Source of the DNA: Tyto alba
Lineage: Eukaryota > Chordata > Aves > Strigiformes > Tytonidae
DNA: 64,000 nucleotides
Assembly: GCF_018691265.1 (NCBI RefSeq)
Contig: NW_024881324.1
Coordinates: 6,203,730 to 6,267,729 of the forward strand
Direction: 5' to 3'
The position numbers and the translations under genes are program-made. Position 1 is the stretch's first letter, and each line of letters begins with the position of its first letter. This document shows, piece by piece, positions 13,980-27,300 of this stretch. The notes under the pieces are model-generated. The model worked only from the letters and a program-made list of their open reading frames with translations. It was not told where the DNA came from and searched no databases.

Positions 13980-14759
13980 GTATGTTTCAGATAAGGTAAA
14001 TCCATTAATCAAGCACAAAAGCACTAGGGAAATATATTTTAAAATGACAAATACATTTTGGCAGCAGTCTCACAAGCTCCTTCCTTGAATTTGGCTTTTT
14101 ACAGTCAGCATGCCTCATGCAACAGTCTGCCCACTTTTCCTGCTTCTCGAGGTCAGTATTAATGCATACTGCAGTTTCACAAAGGAGTTCTGGATGGTAC
14201 TTGTCCCAGAGAGCTTGGTCAGAGGGCAAATGAAAACCCTGGCTTCTCTGCAAGGCCGGCATTCCTATGTTCCTGCTCCAAAATACTGGAGCGGGTGGCT
14301 GAGCACCCCACACAACGTCGTCCCATGCAGCACGCAACACAGCAGCTGCTGGGGCATTGCTGGGCCATGGACCAGCCTCTGCCTGGCAGGTGAAGTTATG
14401 GACACTCTCCAGCTGCTAGTTGTGTGGAAGAACTTGAACACCTTCCTCTTATCTTAGAAAAGACAAATACTGTAAATGGGAACAGTTATACCCATAAACA
14501 AAGGTAACGCATTAAGAGAAAAAGTAACATCTTCTGTTTTTAAACTTCATTCAGAACAACTTGAAAAATGTAGATAATCACATCCTCTTAAGTAAAAGGA
14601 AAAATAACTGGGCAAAAAACCATCCACAGCATAGTATTTGAAGCAGGCCATGAAAGCCATCTGACCTGTCATTTGAGTCCTTCTGTATCAACGAGCTATG
14701 TTAACACTAACTGTAATGAAATTAGACTTATTATGCATACATGAGCGATAAAAACAAAC

Positions 14760-15700
14760 AAGCAAGAAATTCACTATGGCGGTCATCAAGTTTAAGAAAA
14801 AGAAAGTAGAAACTTGTAAAAGACGTATGAAAAGTGACAACCCCAAGAGGAAGATACTTCCCAGCAGATGGAACTCTCAGAGTAAATACTTTAGAAAAAG
14901 ATGCCATGGCTAAACAGAGGAAGCTTATTTAAAAAGATTAGGTCCGTCAAGAAGTTGAAGGTGAAAATAGGTCATAAAACATAAACGCATCATATGTCCA
15001 AAAAAACACTGACAACCATCAAAAACTTGTAGTTAATCCTTTTTTGTAGCAAGCAGGACACCTGTCAAAGAGTTAGCAGGAGCAGTAGACTGCTTAAATA
15101 TCAAAGGAGCACACAGGAGAGAGAAGGCTGTGGCAGTGAACTGCATGAATGCTTTGCATCCCTGTTTGCTATAAACCAAAGGAGGTTCCCTTGTTGGAAG
15201 CCTTCTTTATATAGCATAAATCAGAGTGATCACTGAAAATTATCTATCAGTAGGCTTCTAAGATATAGAGAAACTTAGCAGTAACAATTTCAAAGAATGA
15301 CCAAAACCAGGATTAGTGTGCACGGAAAAGGGAAGATGAAGAGAGCTCTCTAAAATCATGAGTAGTAAACACAGGTCAAATCAGGAATGGATCTTTGTAT
15401 CATGAAAGGCAGTGAACAAGGATGCATCAAATCATTAATTGATTCAAACCAAATAAAACCAGAAGTATTTCCTCATATAGCATGTTAGTAACTTTGAATT
15501 TCCTTGCCACTCAATGTTGTGCTTTACAGAATTTTACGTGAGTTACAGATCTCTTGGACAAACTCATCCATCAGGACATATTACGTAGAAAGACTCTACA
15601 TCTGACTTTGGAAGTCGTATCACTAGAAGCTGGGAATATAAGGCAGGACGCTATCACAGAATGCTTGTCATTTTACAATAATCTTTAGTAATCATCCTCC
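14760..15700 (+). mobile_element. Decayed CR1/L3-like LINE, internally deleted
   Basis: From memory of amniote CR1 consensus sequence, 15050-15180 matches the region around AAGGCTGTGGCAG...TTTGCATC in ORF2. The stretch 15340-15370 matches AAATCATGAGTAGT near the ORF2 end, and 15450-15580 matches the GAAGTATTTCCTCA...CCTTGCCA segment and following 3' part. The middle of the reverse-transcriptase ORF is missing. Divergence is high, so the boundaries are approximate. Confidence 0.55.
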
Positions 15701-16253
15701 ACTTTTCATCACTTTTAGAGCCAGTATACTGGAGTGGATGGATCTTTATTAGCCTGAGCTGGGACAGCCCTTCTTACATCCTGCTTTTAAGTAGCTCCTG
15801 CAGTTTGTAGAGAGCCTTCTGTGGATTCATTTCAGCCAGCCTGAACAAGAGTCAGATAAAGGACTCCAAACAGAATAAAGAATGAAAATACTAGGAAGAG
15901 GTAACTATGAGAGCAGGATCAGCAAGTAATGTAAAGAAAAGATAAAGCAGAATTAAACTTGCATATAGTCTTTAAGTCTTAAAGTAAGAAGTGGCACCAC
16001 ACATGAGATAACAGAAAACAATTCTTCATCCCTGTAAAAGGAAAAAATACTCTCTTCCTCCCAGCAGGTGCAATGACAAGAAAATTGCAATGTGTCCTTA
16101 AACTGAAAGAAACTTAGTTCTCAGATCAAATCTGTATCAACACCATGATAATAATAATAAAAAAAAGAGTGCTCTTCAAGTGGATGAATAAGTATGCATA
16201 GAAAATTAAGAATATATTGATATACAGAAGTGCAAAAATCATAGAAACTTACC

Positions 16254-16256
<3 letters not shown>

Positions 16257-16329
<73 letters not shown>
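16257..16329. repeat. (ATCT)18 microsatellite
   Basis: An uninterrupted tetranucleotide tract of 73 bp, just past the decayed CR1 relic, in the intergenic space between the two convergent genes. It is likely length-polymorphic. Confidence 0.97.
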
Positions 16330-18018
16330 CTTTTTTAAGCTAACTGAAACAATCCTATAGCCGCATAACCCACCTTAAAATGGTCATGGTCATGTCAGTC
16401 CTCTGTCACGACAAATGACTGAATATAAAAAGTTTTTTCATATTTGTTCTATAAAGCAAAGTGATAAATCCAGCCTTAAGGAAATGGCAGTTTTCAGCGA
16501 GCTCATTTCATGTGAGACTGTTAACCGTCTATTCACTGAGATTCCCATACACCAACCTCTAGAGGCAGAAGGGAAGGAGAAGAAAGAAGCAATGGTACGG
16601 AGCCTGCAGTTCCCTTTCCTGCAGCCTTTTGCTCAAAGGGGACCTCCTAAGGCCTACACAATAACACAATAAAGTAAGGCAATGCAGCTGTGGGATCTGC
16701 AGTTTTTGTCTTCGTGGACAGCAGTACACTATTCATCCCCCACTGTCTTGGGGCTGGAGTAACCCAAAGCCCCTCTGAACCTAAGCAGGGAAGAGAGGAG
16801 TTTCTCCCTTTACCAGCACCTATGAATGAATGTTGTGAACCCGGTTGTCAATCCCCTCCTGAGTGAAATGCTGGAAGATTTATTCACAGTTAAACCCAGC
16901 TGTTTTCTAAATTGACTGTTATCATAAGATTATCTCAGCCAACAGCAAAGATAGGACTGAGCTGCTGTCCAGTGACCTTCCCTCTCAAGTACCTTCAGAA
17001 GTTCTTCCACCTGACAAACCGCTCCAGTGACAGGATGTTCTCATGAGATTCACCATTTGCTTCTAAGTAACCAGACCTCAGGCCTGTCACAATTTTAGAG
17101 CTCCCTAAGAAACCCATCCTCTAACTGTCATTCTCTGTTTATCCAAGAATTTTCAACTTCTCTATGAATTCCATGGCCAAATTCAGTACCCTTGTAAATC
17201 TCAACCCCCATATTTCTGATTCTTTCAACTTCTCCTAGCAAAAATTCTCACAGTGCTTTTTCCCCAACAAGGACAGAAACATTCTGTTCCGTTTTCCCCA
17301 TACGTTCAAGAAAATATCCCCAACCATACATGCTGCTTCTACATTTCTTCCCAGAGAAACCCCTGAGACTTAAATAACTCACTTCCAGTTGTCCAGCTGT
17401 GTTTTCCTTCACTCTAATTTCTAGGTCAAATAACTGCATAAAATAATTTAAACTTTATAATTCATAGGACAAGTTTTGCTTTGAAATAAAATGCAAATTT
17501 TTTTTTGCATTTTCAACCAGTAAAGCAGAATTGCGGTCATTTAACAGACAACATAACTTGAAGTTAACTGGTATTTTTTTCTCAGGACATACAACTAGAG
17601 TGAATTTTTCCATTCTAATGCAATTCCCTAATGAACCATAGTTAACATACTAGGTTGCTTTCTGTGTAATCTCTAAAAAAATACAAAAGGTATTTCATTA
17701 TTGTATGGAAGAGATATGTAAACGTGCAAATGTCTCCTGTTGCTATAAGTTTTAAGGAATGACTCCTGTAAGCATTTATCTATAGTACATCTACATTAAA
17801 TAGCCCTGCCAGAAGGAAGAGAAAGCATTTTGTATTAATTTAGTCATTACAGAGAATCAGGAACAGTTGTTAAAATACTGGATCCCGATTATGCATTACT
17901 GTTATGCTTTACTTGTTGGAATAGATACCCGATAAGAATCATACCAGAACTATAGCTGCTAATGAATGATTAAAGGCTAGGGAGCAGATGCGAAAGGGAA
18001 GTAGAACAACAATATCTC

Positions 18019-18046
18019 TTTTTTTTTTTTCTTTTTTTTTTTTTTT
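18019..18046. repeat. Poly-T tract with one C
   Basis: T12-C-T15. On minus it is a poly-A. No LINE or processed-gene body is recognisable next to it. Confidence 0.9.
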
Positions 18047-20838
18047 CCTGGGGATGCTTATGTGGTTCTCCTTCATTCTCTTCTACTGAGTTTTGCTTTC
18101 AGATCTCTACAATATAAGCAACTGAACTAGGACAGGATTTGGACTTTTTCCTGTCTTGTGGAAAGTTCTCTTTCTTGAGCTGTGACAAAAAAATTCAAAA
18201 CCTTGAACTAAAAGTAATAATAATAATTTAGGTGATTTTTAAAACTTTTCAACCGTGCTAGAATTAGTTTATGTTTTGTAACTAAAAGCCATTTTACCGA
18301 AACCCAAGATCTTTAATTTGAAGTGTCAAAATCCTGTTTTATCAAATTGAATTTTTCAGGATGTTGAAATCTAATTTGACCTATTTCCTACAAAGTTTTG
18401 GTTTAGACAAGTGGAGGCATTTTTGAATTAAACTCATTTTGTCAAAAAAGCTCCAAGCTAGCTTCGCTCTCCATGGTAGTCTATACAAATACCACAGGAA
18501 ACTTCTGGTATATGTAATGGCTCTATCAGCTGGGACTTGAATAACATGCAGACACATATCTAAGTGATTCCCAGATGACTAGGAAATCTGTGTCCCATAC
18601 GCTGTTTAAAAAGAGAGGTCTTAAAATTTAATTAGACAGGAGAAAGAAGCAGAACTTGCTTTGTCACGTACGACCTAAACTCACCTAGAATTTTGTTTTA
18701 TTGGCATCCCAACAATTCAGGTCACAAAGAAACCAACTTGAGAACCCAAGAGATGAGTTAAACTCATCATGGACACATACACGTGCTTGCCTGCGTGGGA
18801 AATTAGCGTGTAGCCATTTATAGCACAAATGTATACTTCACCAAATCAGCATATTTCAGCCTCAGCCTATATCAGTCTGCAGGCTCCTCATTTTCTTTTT
18901 TTTTCCCAGTGGAGGTGCAGACCTCTGTGTAGCAAATCAAAGTTCCCTGGTTCTTCATAGGTAAATTTTCACAGACCTCTTATAAAAAACTCACAGACCT
19001 CCAGAATCCACGGGCTACATGTGGAAAGCAACACCAGCAGCAGCACTCCAAACTTGATCCTACATAGAAATTCTTCATAGCACACAGACTATGAAGTACC
19101 TTTACACTGCTTTCAAAACCCCATCTTTCTCAAGCTCAACTAATTTCTAGTTACACACGCAGATGTGTGTTTGTAAGTGACTTGTCCAGGTGACAGTGAG
19201 AGATCTACGGACTATCATTAGAAAGCTGATTGATTATATAGTCCCATTGTCCTGAGTTGTCTGGTTCTGATTCAGGGGATTTTACCCAACCGGTTTGAGA
19301 AAATTTCCCTCCTGCTTGGTAAAGAATTGTGCTTGTGGTATGAAATAGAAATGTTGCTACATTTCTTGGGCATAATGAAGTGTTCATGGCACCAGCAGAG
19401 ACTTTGGCTTTACACCTAAGCCTTATTAAGTCTTAGTTACCATTTAAGGTGGTCGGAAAGCAAGTGTTGAGCATGAAGTGCTCTGCCAGAGAAGCTTCAT
19501 CAAACCCTGCAGTGGCCACTCAGGGGATCACCAGCCGCAGGTGTCTGCCCTCTGCAAGGGGGGGATGCCAGCCCCCAGCTGCTTCCCCTGCTCTCCTCAC
19601 CGCAGAGCATGTACACGCACAGCTGGGTCTCCTCATGACACCCACACATAAAAAGCAAGAGGGAAATTCAGTGCCTGGGAAGGCTCTGATTGCAGAGCAC
19701 AGACAGTTAGTGGTCCTCCAGCATACCTAGCTGCAGTCATCCCCGCATTGAACTGCGCTGTGAATCATTTCAGGTTAAAAATAACCAGAGATTTTTTGGG
19801 GTTGTGGAGAGACAGAGTTTGGATCCAGGTTCTTGCAAGGCCCCATAAACAATTTTACAGGAAGAACTGAAGGAGGCCATAGGCTGGGAATGAGCATCTG
19901 GGGGCTATTAAGATGGCATGGTCAGTGAATGGCACTGCTTCCTTGAATTTTCACTGAAATGGGGCTTAAGCATTCAGATAATCAGCCATGACACCTGAGA
20001 TAGAGGAGCGGTACCAAGCAGATGGACCAATACCTGCTGAAAGTGCTCCAGCTCGAGTCACTGAAAAGGACATCTGTCTGCTCTCAGGCCAGGTGTCTCA
20101 GTGACCCCACGGCAGCAAGGCCTCTTCTGTGTGTTTATTAACAGGTGTTTTTCGGAAGCTTATACACTGAGTGGTATTTTGAATGAATTTGCACAAGGCA
20201 GCCAAAAAAACTCCTGCTGTCAGATGTGCTGAATAGCAAGTCCTTGTTGCAACACACAGAGGTACGACAGCTCCTCAGCAAAACAGTTGCAAAAATATTT
20301 GTAAGATGCCAAAAGCAGCAACCTTTTCCCTTAGCCTTGTTCAACAAAATAATTTTATCTGCAACATTTCACTCTGAGGCACACAATAGTTCTGGAGATT
20401 TCAGCCCCCAGAGTAAAAGTTTAACACAGTTAATGGCATCTGAAAGTTGAATTCCTGAAGGCAAATGTTGGACACCTGTGGGTCCATTATCTTTTAGTCT
20501 AAAAAGTTACCACATCTCTCCTTCCCTCTTTTCTTGTATCAAACCCCAAACCATCATATTTTTCTCAGTAACACTTGAGCCAGCATACAACACTAAAAGC
20601 ATATAGAAATGACTAATATGAAAGGGCTGAATAAAAGGCATTTAAAAAATAAAACAGAAATAAATCATTACTTAAGAATAATTGTTTTGTTAGCCTGTCA
20701 TTAGCCATCTGTTCATAGACACATCAAATGTTCCACTTTGTGTCTGGGTTTAATAGTAACAACTTTGCTGGGATGCCTTCTTCTTCCTCATTGTTTTCAC
20801 TTGGTTTCTAGAGCAAACCAATCCATTTTTTCCAGCCC

Positions 20839-20844
20839 TTTAAT
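20839..20844 (-). terminator. Candidate poly(A) signal (ATTAAA)
   Basis: The common variant signal ATTAAA on the minus strand lies about 220 nt past the TGA of the minus-strand gene, a plausible 3' UTR length. No stronger AATAAA occurs on that strand before about 20136-20141. Confidence 0.3.
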
Positions 20845-21063
20845 AAATTAAAGCTGTTATAGAGTTAGAAATAAATAACTGCATAGCATGGAAATTTAAA
20901 TCCAGCAAGCCTCAGAACGTATCAAAGGTCACTATATGCACAGTATCAAACTCTTTCTTGTTCCCTTCCCTCTAGTAATCCCCAGGACGTCTCTGTGGTG
21001 ACTGAGGGCAAAACTTGACCTGAAAAATGTGGAGCTAGCTCTCTTCTTCCTCCCCTCTTCCTG

Positions 21064-21302
21064 TCATCTGCTAACATTTCCAGACAACAAACAGTGTACT
21101 GAATCCGAACTGTTTATTTTGGTGGGAATGCCATCTGCGTGGTGGCAGCTGGGGGTGGGAGGGAAGGCACATAGAGGAATGAACAGCGATAAATATAAAC
21201 AGTAGACAAAATTAGGAGAAGTTCTGCTGCTTTCCAGTGTTTTGGATCTTTGCATGCTTCCATTAAGTGGATACAGCTCTTCTTGAACTGGTGTTTGAAC
21301 AT
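21064..21302 (-). CDS. Terminal exon with TGA stop
   Basis: This block has 239 nt including the stop. The acceptor is CTGCTAAATAATCCAG. It begins in phase 1 ([20 protein letters not shown]) and stays open to TGA at 21064-21066. The last third (from about the tyrosine/leucine-rich YCLYLSLF on) is hydrophobic and less gene-like, so an earlier real end or a missed donor is possible. A minus-strand ATTAAA lies about 220 nt further on. Confidence 0.48.
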
Positions 21303-24300
21303 CTGGATTATTTAGCAGGACAGCAAATTCAGAACACTTGAACAGAGCTTGGGCAAAATGTTAAGACTACTGAAAATGCCCAAGTCATTTACGGTTATAT
21401 TCCATTTTTAACATATTACAATATACTGGAACTAGCAAGGGGAAAAAAAGATGAGAGTAAGTCTTGTCAAGAGGAATATGCCATAAATCACCCAAAACGA
21501 AAAATCTGTGAAGATCTGGAGAGAACGTTTCTTGCAGACCAAAGATAAAATCAACGTCCAGATCATTGACAACTGAATATGAATTCTACAAAGGAATTGC
21601 TGGCATAACATTTTAATTTCCCACAGGTATTCAAAAGGACCACTTATATTTGAATCATCCCTTTTCAGTGTATTACAGAAAGGATAATTCAAGAATTAAA
21701 ACCCCACCTTAACGTATTCAGTTCTGTAAATAAGATGAAAGAGGAAATTTTAGAGATTGAAATTTTGCTTGTAACTCTTCACTAGCAGATTGCTAACAAC
21801 ACCTTGTCTACACAGAATTGCTGTGGGCGAAAGGTGGGAAGGGACCTCTGGAGATCGTCAGGTCCAACCCCCTCCTCAGAGCAGGGTCTTCAAGGCAGCA
21901 GGTTGCTGCCATGTCCAGTTGTGTTTTGAATTATCTCCAAAGACACAGACTCCACAACTGCTCTGGGCAACCTGTTCTAGTGTTTGACCAACCTGATGGG
22001 AAAAAAGTTTCTTTTTCTGCTTAGAGAGAATTTCCTTTGTTTTAGTTTGTGCCCATTGTCTCTTGTCCCTTGCCTGCACACAAGTGAGAAGAGCCTGGCT
22101 CTGTCTTCTTTGCTCCCTCCTATCAGGTTTTATACGCATGGATAAGATCCCCCTTAAGCCTTCTCTTCTCAAGGGTAATATATTATTAAATTTTAGTAAA
22201 ACATTAATATTTAAATATATAAGTTTACTTACTTTGGAAGCACTTCAGAAGTATCTTCCCTGATTTATCCATGATTTTCACATCGAATACAGCTCCCAAG
22301 AGACGTTTTAGGCAACTGCCGTTGTTGTTAGGAGTTTCATCAACCACAGCAGGAGGCCTTACTTCAGCAATGTTGTATACTTCAAAACTATACCTAGGTA
22401 AGTAATTTGGTGAGACATTCTCCTCTTCCCTTAAGTGTTTAATTAGAATAGATGCGCATTTCAACCTATTTTATCTCACTCTCGGGGTTTTTCTAAAGTT
22501 CATTAAATTTAATAGAAATCAATAACAAGAAGTGAGCTCAGTCCTTGAGCAAGTCTACAGTTGCACTACACCTGAAGGAACTAAACCACACAGAAGCCTT
22601 TTAACGCACTTTAATTTATGGAAGCTGGATTCCCATCCCTGACTTGATTTGCCTTAACTTTATTGGCTGTCCTTATTTAGAAGTGCCTGGAAATAAAGGT
22701 TTCATGTTCAGTGCTGCAGTTCTCCATGTGCAAGACTTAAAGAGAAAGAAAGGACGTGCCATACTGGTAAACAAACTTAGCTGATGTTGGTCCACTTCAA
22801 CAAAATCTATGTAATCAAAACTGTAAAACTACATACACATGTCAGTTATAATGAGCTTGTCACTCTACTTTCTCTTCAGATTTCCTAAAATGTAGTTTTA
22901 TGTTGCGGTAATACTTGCTGGTAGTGCAAGTTAAGACTTTCTCTGTCATGATAATGCATAGACATCTTGTATTTTAATTTAAGCATTAAATCTTTCAAAG
23001 CTAATACCCCATGCTGATAAACAGGTTTCTCAACAGACAGCACAAAGTTCCTATCACCAGCAGTACATACCTAATCTGGGTGTGGAAAACCACACAGTAG
23101 CTACCCCGATACGGCTGCGGTTCCATGTCCCCTTCAGGTGGCTGAACCTCTGGGTGACAAGCCAGCTCCCTCCTCCCTGCTGCTAAAGTTGTCCCACCTT
23201 CATCTTTGCACCACCTTCGACACTCGCCGTCGAGACATTTCTGCATGGTTGCCTACCAGAAAGCCACCAGGTCTCTCTCTGCCACGTCAGATTCCTGCTG
23301 GCTTAGCACACCGAAACAGTTCTGTGGCCAGGGCCAGGCGGCACCGAGCCAAGCCACAGTGGCAAGACCTGACCATCTTTGCACTCTGGATGACACCCCT
23401 GGAATATTCCAGGGGTACTGGGAAAGGGAGCAGGAAATGCCTTGGTTCAAACTTGGGTCCCAAATGCCCGGGGAGCCGGCTGAAACAAGAGGATGGCATG
23501 CTAATGAGCTAATCGTAAGCATCAGTCAGTTTATAAACACTCTGCAGTGTTACAGTAATTTCAAACATTCTGTTTATTTGAAATACAAGCCACAAATAGA
23601 TTTTTATATACGTTTTGAAGGCTCATTTCTGAAAACAAATTAGACTTCCAGAATAACCTAAATATGTACTATTATGCATAATTCTCCTCTACAGTGTTTG
23701 TGACGGATGGGTAAACAGAGGTGAGCTAACAGACATAAAATTGACAAATAACCAACACTGCCAGTCTTCTATGGGAGTTATATTACAGCTATTCAGCTAA
23801 TTCCCTTGGGCTCAATTTCTGGCCTCAATGAAGTAATTCTCTTTGTCCTTTGCAGTTTACCTTAAAATCTTCCTATTTGATTAATAACTTCCTAGAACTT
23901 TTCTTGAGGAAGAACCTGGAACCACAGGTCATCTGCAATAAAAAGGAAAAAGGTTTTCCACCAGCCACAGCAAATGGTTCACAGAACAGCAAATAAAGAG
24001 CAAGCAGATTATTATGATACCTTAAAAACTTTGTTTTGCATAATTTTTTACAGAAACTCTTAAGGTCTCAAGTAAGCATCTGAATTCCATTTAAAAAACC
24101 CCCCAAGTTTAAAAAAAAACAGCTGTGTTCTTAGTCTCATAATTTTTCAGATATCTTGAGATTTAAGACCCCTCCGTACTGAGAGGTTCAAATATATTCA
24201 TAGAAATTTAATGTTCATTGTCCCATTTAAGGTTATGTAAGAAAATGGAGAAGATAAATTACTCTTGATGTGTAGCTAAGGGAGAATCATCTGTGTGAAC

Positions 24301-27300
24301 TGGTTCTTATTCTTCAACAGTTCACAAAGTTCCCATACTCCCAATAATGACAATGGAGTCAACGCAATGCATGAGGACCAGATTTTGATAATCCAAGGCC
24401 ATTTACATGACATCAGAGATCTTCAGCAGGTATTCACACAAACTCCACAGTCACCTTCAATACTGTTATTTCAAATTTGCAGCGGAGAACCTACAAGAAA
24501 GCAAGAGTACTATGTGTATCCTAGTTTTCTTGAACTCTTTTCTGACACAAAGGCTTTGGTCCTCAGCAAACGCTTTCACATATCTTGGTGACTGTGGACT
24601 TTTTTTTTTTTTAAAGTGACAAGTATACATCTGTTTTGCTCTTAAAGAAATATTTGCCAATTCAGAAATGGAGCAATGGCTGAGCTGGGCAGCTAGTTTA
24701 ATAAACGAGTGGACTTAGTAACAAAGCAAGTTACTGAAATGGCCACAGAGATTTTCGCGGAGGTCCCAATGGACTCTGAAAGTGCCTCCTCTGCTGGAAG
24801 AACTTCTTGTGGATGGTCCAGTTTCTACCTCAACCATAGAAAATTACTTGCTTCTAACTAAAATGCTGTATGCGGTGGCTAACCTGGAAATTAATAATCT
24901 TAAGAGGCAAATTGCATTTTTAGTTTTGAAGAGTGAACCTATTTTTGACCATCTTAGGGGAGCAGTATAGCACTGCTTCTTACAGAGCATTCCCACCTCT
25001 ATCAGAATTTACTGTGCTGGAGGGAAATAAAGCAGCATTCATTTTGTGTTGTAGACAGAGATCTTTAAACAAAGCAGCAAACTAACAAAAACCCACTAAA
25101 ACAGCAGCCATTCTTACCATGAGAAAGATCTTGGTGACAATATCACTTTCATGGAATAAAATCTGTAATAGCTCAGGATTTCCATAAGTGTTTTGGATTC
25201 CTGGGAAAGAGGGAGGAAAGCTGTTGGGTTTGTTACGGTTGTAAGCACCCCAGAGCAGGAACGCTCATTTCCTAGCACTTGTCCCCCAAACACTGGAGAA
25301 TATTCCCTCCCATACAGTTGCAGGCATGACAGGGAATAAAGAGCGGGATGAGAGTCTGTCTCCCTTCTGCTAGTGGTGCTTGAGAAGCGGCCACGGGGGA
25401 CAGGCATGTGTCCTGGGATGGGCTACACGGGTACATGGTAGCACAACAGCCACTGCAGCCCTGCAGGGAGAAAAATAAGCACATTACAACTGAATGCCTC
25501 AGCCAGGCTCTTCCTGGCCTTCCTGGCTCTGAATGGCATGTGTAAAGAGCAGCCCTAGATGCACTTTCATATAAAGCAGTTTTTTGCATTAAGGGAATCC
25601 ATTAGAGATGGATTTGAATGGTCGTTCATCCTTCTGCCACTGATGTGCACTGTAATTTCCAGGCACAGACATAGTCCACTCGTCTCCATTTTCTTCCCTC
25701 ATGAGTTGGAAAGTGCATATAATGTGCTAGTAGTAGTTTAGAAGTGGTCAGATTAGTGAATGAATAAGCTTTTAATATAATGAATAAGCCATCATTCAAA
25801 GACTGATTTTTTAATCAATTCAGGTATACCAGAAACTAGTTTATACAAGTAATTACTTCCAAGATGAACTTACCACTTCAGCAGAGGGTCACAGTTTACA
25901 GAGAAAACAGATGAATAGGTCGAAAGAGAAAAGATGGCAGTACGAACAATGACGGTGAAAAACCCAACAGTGAAACATAAATTCTATGGTTCAGATGAGT
26001 TTCTCTGCTGTTCCTTTGGGAGAACATTCACTGAACCTGGGCAGAGATGCCTTCCTTTTGCTGGCTAAATGCCTTCTGAGGTTTCCCCTCTCGCATGTGG
26101 GGAGGAATGGAGTTCTCTGAGGCAGAGAGAGCAGAAGCCTGGGGTAGGTGTGCCAAACACTGCCTGGAGGAACCTTCCTCTTCATGCACTGCTGAAGATT
26201 AGGGCCCTGCCTGGTTAAATGAAGTATATCACGTTGGGTGTTCCACTTTAAAAAGGTTTGTTAGCATCTTAAAAGGGATGATAGCAGTGTTATCTGAGAA
26301 TAATTATTACAGAATCCTGGAAATTCAAATTCTTGTTTTTACACATATTCATTCATGCAAATGCGGAACCTGACCCAGAAATTTTATTCAGGTGAGTAAT
26401 CCGTCTTTGACTTCAATGGGATTTTGTTATATATGAACAAAGCAATCAAGTCAGGTTTTGCATTCGCACAGTAGCCTCCATTTGTCTTCATGTAGGACTG
26501 TTAAGCTGTAAAAGCTCCCAAATCATGCCAATTTGTCCAGATGAGATTTCAAATCTTTTTAATATTCAGCTTCAGCAATATGGAAAGCAACATTGCCAAA
26601 TACTCCATAACCATTCTGCTGTGATTACTCACATTTTTATTAGAAAATTCTCATAAATGCCATTTCACATGGGTGTTGTCACCTGTCCTCTGCTAGATAC
26701 GTCATCTCTTCTGTGTAATTAATTACACAAACATTGAAAAATGAATTTATGACCTGGAATACAGTTTTGACAAACTCTCCTGAAGACATACCTGAAACAC
26801 AGCCCAAGAGAATCCTCAACAGATACAAATGATTTATGCATATACAACAGCACACACAGCCTCCAAACAAGCTAAAGACTGGCCAGGAGCAGCAGTAATT
26901 CAATATCTGCTTTGAAATGAAGAATGTAAAAGAGCCCATAACTGAGGAATTAAGCACTCCAATGGGGGAAAGGTAAGGAGAGCAGTAATAATTTGGGGGA
27001 TTTACAACATCACTATACTTCCCGATGAGCAAAAAGGCAAGGAAGGAACACAGAGCAAGAACAGTTTGGGCAACACACATGGAAAGCTGCACACAGACAG
27101 TGCTCTGCTGTTTCCTGATTTAGGTAATTAATACTTGGTCTTCTGAGCCACAGTTCCAACTCACCCACCACATGAGCTACACCAAGAGTTGACCATAACA
27201 TGACCCCTTTTTGCCTCCTCTTCTGCCCAGGCTGTCTGCTGACTGTCCCACTACCTCGGTTGTACTTGGGTGGACACTACCACCGTGCTCAGGTCAATGC

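Larger units (their letters stand above)
12560..20838. other. Intergenic space between convergent genes
   Basis: About 8.3 kb. It contains the possible exon at 13892, the CR1 relic at 14760, the ATCT microsatellite at 16257 and the poly-T at 18019. Otherwise there are no supported features; the open frames here are short and without splice context. Confidence 0.5.

Noticed and set aside
23001..23246. Start codon at the ATG in exon 23071-23252
   Set aside because: An in-phase upstream exon (25118-25200) joins through a good acceptor, so the ATG is probably internal.
25867..25983. Minus block with a strong GTAAGT donor at 25873
   Set aside because: Its only fully open frame has phases (0 in, 2 out) that do not fit either neighbour and would force a stop in the next exon.
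26793..27092. Upstream two-thirds of a 137-codon minus frame
   Set aside because: Lies before a strong acceptor at 26792; composition is hydrophobic and intron-like.
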